A stretch of DNA of 64,000 nt, taken from assembly GCA_964441735.1 (NCBI GenBank), contig CAYTVB010000006.1, forward strand, positions 12,430 to 76,429. The letters are read 5' to 3'. Below are positions 59,798-64,000 of the stretch, piece by piece (the stretch's first letter is position 1; every line of letters starts with the position of its first letter). The DNA is from JASMTM01 sp964441735 (GTDB taxonomy: Bacteria > Thermotogota > Thermotogae > Petrotogales > Kosmotogaceae). The notes beneath the pieces were generated by a model. That model was not told the origin of the DNA and searched no databases. It worked only from the letters and a program-made list of their open reading frames with translations. The position numbers and the translations under genes are program-made.

Positions 59798-62095
59798 ATG
59801 AAGAATCATTCAACTATTATAGGTAAAAAAACAAAAAGAGTTGATTCATTTCAGAAAGCAAAGGGAACTGCATTGTTTGCAGATGATCTTAACTTTGATC
59901 GAATGCTTTATTCCTGTCTTGTACTTGCAAAGTCACCTCATGGAATTTTGAAGGACCTGAATTATGAAAATGCTTTAAATACTGAAGAAGTTGTTGACGT
60001 TATTACCCATAAAGATATACCTGGAGATAATCAAATTGGTGAAGTCTTCGATGATATGCCCTGTATTGTTCCTGTAGGGGGCAAGGTTCGCTATTACGGT
60101 GATGTTATAGCCATTGTTGTTGCAAAGACCCCTGAAGCTGCAGAAGAAGGGGCAAGGAAAGTAAAGGCAGATGTAGAGGAAATAGACCCTGTTTTTACTC
60201 TTAAACAGGGCATCGATGATAAGATAAAGATTCATGATAATTCAAATATTGCTGTTCATAAACAAATTCGCAAAGGTGATATAAACAATGGTTTCGATAA
60301 CTCATCGCATATTTTCGAAGATAGCTTTTACGCTTCTTATCAGGAACACGCCTATATTGAAACGCAGGGTGTTGTAGTGGTTCCAGATATTGATTATGGT
60401 TACACGGTTTACGGTACAATGCAATGTCCTTATTATGTTCAAAAGCATGTTTCAAGGGTTCTCAATAAACCATTCAATAATATTCGTGTTATACAAACCG
60501 AAACCGGTGGAGCCTTTGGAGGAAAAGAAGATGTTCCATCATATGTTGCCACCTATGCAGCAGTGGCTTCATACAAAACAAATAGACCTGTAAAATTAAT
60601 ATATTCTCGAGAAACAGATATTCAGACCACTTCAAAAAGACATCCCATACAATCTCATTATAAAGTTGGTATCGATAATAATGGAAAACTGAAATCCATG
60701 GAAATCAAAGCCTACATGGACATGGGAGCATATGCAACACTATCTCCTATCGTCATGTTCAGATCACTTGTTCATGCAGCAGGAAGTTATGAAATACCAA
60801 ATGTTTCTGTAGACATATACGGAGTTTATACAAATAAGATTCCATGTGGTGCTTTCAGAGGTTTCGGAAGCCCTCAAGTTCTTTTTGCTGTGGAATCTAT
60901 GATAGATGAAATTTCCAACAAAATGAATATTGATCCTATAGATTTTAGACTAAATAACACATTAAAAAAAGGTAGTAGAACCTCAACAAACCAGTTGTTA
61001 GAAGAAAGTGTTGGGGCTGAAAAAACCCTGAATAATGTAGCAAAGATATCAAATTGGGAACACTTAAAAGAAGAGGTTAAAGAATTCAATGAAAAGAATC
61101 ATGATAAAAAAAGAGGACTTGGCGTTTCTCATATTATTTACGGAGTAAGCCTTGGTGCTGGTGGTCAGCATCTTGATGCCTCAGGTGGTCATGTCCAGAT
61201 AAACTTTGATGGAACCGTGGACATTAGAATTGGTGGCACAGAAATCGGACAGGGTGCAAAAACGGTTATTGCTCTTATTGCCTCCGAGGAATTGGGTGTT
61301 GATAAGGATTTCATTAATGTGCACCAGCCAGATACAGCATTTGTTCCAGATAGTGGACCTACCGTTGCTTCCCGAACAACAATATACTCAGGAAATGCAG
61401 TTAGAAAAGCCTGCATTGACTTAAGGACAAGACTGATAGAACTCTTTTCAGATTTGTTTGGCTCTGAAACATCAGAAGTTGGTTACTCTGGTAATCATTA
61501 CTGCGACAACAACGGAAATAAATTATCTTTCGCTGAACTTGCTGCTGAAGCTTCAAAAAGAAATGTGAAACTGGTTGAAACGGGATGGTACAAAACTCCA
61601 GGTTTAAAATGGAATGATAAAACCGGTCAGGGAGAAGCGTATGTTGTATATTCTTACGCCAGTCAGATAGTACTTGTTGAAGTAGATTTGATTACAGGAT
61701 TTGCCAGAGTTATAAAGGCATTCACAAGTCATGATGTCGGAAAGGCGCTCAATCCAGATGGTGTAGTTGGTCAAATTCAGGGTGGATTTGTTCAGGGTAT
61801 GGGTTATGCACTCTATGAAGATTTAAAAATCAAAAAAGGACAGATAATAACTGACAACTTTAATACATATATAATTCCTACAATAAGGGATATTCCTGAT
61901 ATTCTTGAAGTAGATATTGTTGAAGACTCGTATTCAGAGGGTCCTTATGGAGCAAAGGGCATTGGTGAACCTTCACTAATGCCTACACCTGCAGCCATAG
62001 CGAATGGAATTTCCAGGGCTATAGGTAAGCGTGTTAAAAGAATACCTGCTACTTCAGAATACATACTTAAACTGATCAAGGAGGACAACGAATGA
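59798..62095 (+). CDS. Xanthine dehydrogenase-type molybdopterin-binding subunit (765 aa)
   Basis: This is the large catalytic subunit of a molybdenum hydroxylase. The Moco-binding segments are GGAFGGKEDVPSYVA, GAFRGFGSPQ, GGTEIGQGAKT and the C-terminal KGIGEPSLMPTPAAIANGI, with the catalytic Glu724. The N-terminus (GKKTKRVDSFQKAKGTALFADDL) begins directly with the large-subunit domain, so no 2Fe-2S domain is fused as in E. coli XdhD. No FAD or Fe-S subunit gene lies on either side in the window. Neighbours suggest a purine substrate such as hypoxanthine, but this is inference. Confidence 0.9.
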   Translation: MKNHSTIIGKKTKRVDSFQKAKGTALFADDLNFDRMLYSCLVLAKSPHGILKDLNYENALNTEEVVDVITHKDIPGDNQIGEVFDDMPCIVPVGGKVRYYGDVIAIVVAKTPEAAEEGARKVKADVEEIDPVFTLKQGIDDKIKIHDNSNIAVHKQIRKGDINNGFDNSSHIFEDSFYASYQEHAYIETQGVVVVPDIDYGYTVYGTMQCPYYVQKHVSRVLNKPFNNIRVIQTETGGAFGGKEDVPSYVATYAAVASYKTNRPVKLIYSRETDIQTTSKRHPIQSHYKVGIDNNGKLKSMEIKAYMDMGAYATLSPIVMFRSLVHAAGSYEIPNVSVDIYGVYTNKIPCGAFRGFGSPQVLFAVESMIDEISNKMNIDPIDFRLNNTLKKGSRTSTNQLLEESVGAEKTLNNVAKISNWEHLKEEVKEFNEKNHDKKRGLGVSHIIYGVSLGAGGQHLDASGGHVQINFDGTVDIRIGGTEIGQGAKTVIALIASEELGVDKDFINVHQPDTAFVPDSGPTVASRTTIYSGNAVRKACIDLRTRLIELFSDLFGSETSEVGYSGNHYCDNNGNKLSFAELAAEASKRNVKLVETGWYKTPGLKWNDKTGQGEAYVVYSYASQIVLVEVDLITGFARVIKAFTSHDVGKALNPDGVVGQIQGGFVQGMGYALYEDLKIKKGQIITDNFNTYIIPTIRDIPDILEVDIVEDSYSEGPYGAKGIGEPSLMPTPAAIANGISRAIGKRVKRIPATSEYILKLIKEDNE

Positions 62096-63471
62096 ATAAA
62101 TTCGTTTTAGGACCAACATTTGAAGAAATGCTTCATCCTGAAAAAATAAATCCCGATGTTCGAAAAAAGGCATGGGAGATGCGTAATAAAGATCACTTAG
62201 ATCCGATTAACCTCTACAACATTACCTGGAAAAATATTAACAATGAGATTTACTATGTTGTTTTGCCCAAGGAATTGACAGGAGTCGATGCCAATATTAT
62301 CTATCTATATGGCTCGGAATTTCCAAGTGGAAGTCACAAAGTTGGGGCTACATATTCGATTTTAATGGAACTCGTTCTAAAGGGAGAAGTCGATCCCAGC
62401 TATCATACACTGGTATGGCCTTCTACGGGAAACTATGGCATCGGAGGAGCATGGGTAGGATGCAGGATGAAGTTTGACACAGTTGTTATTCTTCCTGAAG
62501 AGATGTCAAAGGAACGTTTTGACTTAATTGAAAAGTATGGCGCTAGAGTAATTGCTACACCCGGCTGCGAATCAAATGTTAAAGAAATATATGATAAAGC
62601 AAAAGAGTTAAAGGCCGCTGATCCCGATCGCGTTAGGATATTAAACCAATTTTCCGAGTTTGGAAACTATAGATTTCATTACTATGTCACAGGAAATACC
62701 ATACTTGAATTAATGAATCAGCTAAATATAGGAAATGGTAGAGTTTCTACTGTTGTTGCAGGTGTAGGTTCAGGTGGAACAATAGCATGTGGTGATAGAA
62801 TAAAAGAGGTTTTCCCTGATGCGAAAAATATCACACTTGAACCAACTCAATGTCCTACAATATCACTTAATGGTTACGGTGGACACGATATACAGGGTAT
62901 TGGAGATAAACATGTAACATGGATACACAATGTAATGAATAATGATGCTGTTGTGGCCGTTGATGATATAGAATCAAAGAAAATGCTTCAGGTTTTAACA
63001 GAACCTTCTGGAAAAGAATACCTTAAAAACTTTATTAATGAAAAAGACGTTGAAATTTTATCTAAAACGCTTGGTATCTCAAGCGTTGCCAACATCATCG
63101 GCGCAATAAAAATGGCAAAATACTACAACATGACATCAGAAGATAATATAGTAACCATCGCAACTGATAATATCGATCGATACAGAACGGTAATGAACCA
63201 GATGACAAAGGATTATGGTAAATTAACTGAAAGCGAAGCAAAACACCGCTATGAATCAATGTTCCTGGATGCAAAAAAAGATTGGATTTTCGAAGGAACC
63301 ATGGATAATAGAAAACGATGGCACAACTTGAAATACTATACATGGGTAGAGCAACAAAATAAAAGCGTTGAAGAACTTGATTCACAAAAAACCAGGGAAT
63401 TCTGGCAAAGAGAGCAAAATGAAGTTCAAAAAATAGATAAACTCTTATTGGAATATCGCAAAAATAAATAA
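62092..63471 (+). CDS. PLP-dependent fold-type II enzyme (459 aa)
   Basis: This is a member of the tryptophan-synthase-beta/cysteine-synthase superfamily. The Schiff-base lysine is Lys83 (SGSHKVGATYS), the cofactor asparagine is in PSTGNYG, and the phosphate-binding loop is GVGSGGTIA. It is longer than cysteine synthases (about 310 aa), with extra N- and C-terminal helices. I do not know its reaction. It overlaps the molybdenum hydroxylase gene by 4 bp (ATGA), so it is translated with it, and a lyase acting on a purine-breakdown or diamino-acid intermediate is possible. It is not close to YgeX (diaminopropionate ammonia-lyase) by the motifs I can compare. Confidence 0.85.
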   Translation: MNKFVLGPTFEEMLHPEKINPDVRKKAWEMRNKDHLDPINLYNITWKNINNEIYYVVLPKELTGVDANIIYLYGSEFPSGSHKVGATYSILMELVLKGEVDPSYHTLVWPSTGNYGIGGAWVGCRMKFDTVVILPEEMSKERFDLIEKYGARVIATPGCESNVKEIYDKAKELKAADPDRVRILNQFSEFGNYRFHYYVTGNTILELMNQLNIGNGRVSTVVAGVGSGGTIACGDRIKEVFPDAKNITLEPTQCPTISLNGYGGHDIQGIGDKHVTWIHNVMNNDAVVAVDDIESKKMLQVLTEPSGKEYLKNFINEKDVEILSKTLGISSVANIIGAIKMAKYYNMTSEDNIVTIATDNIDRYRTVMNQMTKDYGKLTESEAKHRYESMFLDAKKDWIFEGTMDNRKRWHNLKYYTWVEQQNKSVEELDSQKTREFWQREQNEVQKIDKLLLEYRKNK

Positions 63472-63499
63472 TAATATACACATCAAAAAACACATATAA

Positions 63500-63535
63500 A
63501 AACCCTGTATCCTACAAATTTATGATACAGGGTTT
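63500..63535. terminator. Strong stem-loop, terminator after the ade operon
   Basis: AAACCCTGTATC and GATACAGGGTTT are perfect 12-bp arms around a 12-nt loop. On the plus strand it is followed by GTCAT, without a T-run. On the minus strand a run of Ts follows. It may stop transcription from both sides, and it fits best as the terminator of a minus-strand unit beyond the window. Confidence 0.7.
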
Positions 63536-63604
63536 GTCATATACAACAATTCTGAATCGGCAACAACAAAATATTTAAAACCATCTTTAACTTCCCGTTA
63601 TTAT

Positions 63605-63646
63605 ATTCTCCTCTAGAGAGAAGTGTCACGTAGTGACGAGGAGTGT
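63605..63646 (+). repeat. Double-hairpin repeat, copy 1
   Basis: ATTCTCCTCT opens a first hairpin (TTCTC/GAGAA around CTCTAGA). A second hairpin GTCAC-GTA-GTGAC follows, and the element closes with GAGGAGTGT, which can pair back with the opening ATTCTCCTC. Copy 2 lies at 63748-63791 with the same plan and different stem bases. Confidence 0.6.
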
Positions 63647-63700
63647 AAGTTTTTGCTTCTTGATTTTTCCCCAAACCCTATACCCGATTTTTATAATTAT

Positions 63701-63740
63701 TCTCGGACTCTTGGATTCTCGTCCTTTTGCCCCTTCTCGT
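63701..63740 (+). repeat. TCTCGGAYTC word repeat, copy 1 (diverged)
   Basis: This stretch begins TCTCGGACTC, then has TTGGATTCTCGTCC and ends CCCTTCTCGT. It is a rearranged or shortened relative of the 40-bp units at 63851 and 63951. Confidence 0.5.
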
Positions 63741-63747
63741 GATTTTT

Positions 63748-63791
63748 ATTCTCCTCTATCAGAGGAGGGGACCACGCAAGTGGTGAGGTGT
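63748..63791 (+). repeat. Double-hairpin repeat, copy 2
   Basis: The first hairpin is CTCCTCT-ATC-AGAGGAG, perfect over 7 bp. The second is ACCAC-GCAA-GTGGT with a GNRA-type loop. The closing GAGGTGTG matches the GAGGAGTGT of copy 1. The second stem differs from copy 1 on both arms together, which keeps pairing. Confidence 0.6.
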
Positions 63792-63850
63792 GTTCATTTG
63801 TTTTTGAATTTTTCGGTTCACGGTAAACTGTTCACGGTTCACGTGTTTTC

Positions 63851-63890
63851 TCTCGGATTCTCGTCTTTTTGGTCCTTCTCGGATTCTCGT
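63851..63890 (+). repeat. TCTCGGAYTC word repeat, copy 2
   Basis: This 40-bp unit starts TCTCGGATTCTCGTC and ends with GGTCCTTCTCGGATTCTCGT, followed by T residues. It matches the unit at 63951-63990 at 35 of 40 positions by my count, and the two start exactly 100 bp apart. Confidence 0.75.
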
Positions 63891-63950
63891 TTTTTGCTTT
63901 TATCTGATCTCCGATCTCGGATCTCTGATCTCGATGCTTTACTGTTTTTT

Positions 63951-63990
63951 TCTCGGACTCTCGTCACCTCGGTCCTTCTCGGATTCTCGT
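63951..63990 (+). repeat. TCTCGGAYTC word repeat, copy 3
   Basis: This 40-bp unit starts TCTCGGACTCTCGTC and ends with GGTCCTTCTCGGATTCTCGT, followed by seven T residues. Between copies 2 and 3 lies a tandem of GATCTC-type hexamers (63903-63934). Confidence 0.75.
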
Positions 63991-64000
63991 TTTTTTGTTC

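Larger units (their letters stand above)
63541..64000. other. Non-coding repeat-rich region
   Basis: No credible gene is seen in this 460-bp stretch. It is T- and C-rich on the plus strand and assembled from short repeated words (TCTCGGATTCTCG, GATCTC, GTTCACGG) and two small double-hairpin elements, listed separately. The region continues past the window edge. Confidence 0.75.

Noticed and set aside
63701..63990. Possible CRISPR array in the terminal repeats.
   Set aside because: The units are not regular in length, differ internally, have no unique spacers of constant size, and no cas gene is in view.
63472..64000. Search for tRNA or other structured RNA genes in the longest intergenic stretch.
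   Set aside because: No cloverleaf, T-loop GTTCGA-type motif or CCA end could be assembled; only the small hairpins described.

Overview
The window is a densely packed bacterial chromosome segment, A+T-rich by eye, with short intergenic gaps, many 1-20 nt gene overlaps, strong GGAGGTG-type ribosome sites and frequent GTG/TTG starts. Gene content and order point to Thermotogota. The runs ribF-truB-rbfA and dxs-folD-fhs-nusB-asp23-efp match, as I recall them, the order in Thermotoga maritima. A Kosmotogaceae-like member is my best guess from base composition, but the genus cannot be fixed by reading alone. No rRNA, tRNA, CRISPR array, phage or transposase gene was seen.

Layout. 1-4.4 kb: a large ArsR-type regulator, two type IV pilin-like genes, a polyamine-deacetylase-type HDAC protein and a lysophospholipase-like hydrolase. 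4.3-6.5 kb (minus): rbfA-truB-ribF. 6.6-11.9 kb (plus): hydantoinase/oxoprolinase A and B, a DegV lipid-binding protein and an unknown membrane protein. 11.9-17.3 kb (minus): a complete oligopeptide-type ABC importer, binding protein first. 17.5-21.8 kb: cold-shock protein, a flavoprotein of the geranylgeranyl-reductase type (minus), murJ and a mannose-1-phosphate guanylyltransferase. 21.8-24.8 kb (minus): DUF362 ferredoxin-like protein, flavin reductase-like protein and secreted patatin. 24.8-28.5 kb: a heterodimeric ABC exporter. 28.5-31.5 kb (minus): two MFS transporters.

31.5-47.8 kb (minus) is a long housekeeping run: a RemA-like protein, clpP, mutS, pepQ, efp, asp23, nusB, fhs, folD, dxs, a second asp23, fakA, glyQ, glyS and era. 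It covers one-carbon folate metabolism, isoprenoid precursors, fatty-acid kinase, glycyl-tRNA synthetase and ribosome maturation. 47.8-54.1 kb (plus): obg-nadD-dus, then the threonine-to-glycine pair tdh-kbl and a cation/Ca2+ exchanger. 54.1-55.6 kb (minus): a ferritin-like protein followed by a peroxiredoxin-like/nitroreductase fusion. 55.7-63.5 kb (plus): ridA-thrS, then adenine deaminase, a molybdenum-hydroxylase large subunit with no small subunits beside it, and a fold-type II PLP enzyme. 63.5-64.0 kb is non-coding and built from short repeated words and small hairpins.

Regulation. Extended -10 promoters (TGN followed by TATAAT or TAAAAT) recur before at least nine transcription units. 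At two divergent gene pairs the two -10 elements lie inside one palindrome. The strongest candidates for something not well described are the terminal repeat island, the orphan molybdenum-hydroxylase/PLP operon, the fusion protein lacking a peroxidatic cysteine, and the palindromic divergent promoters.
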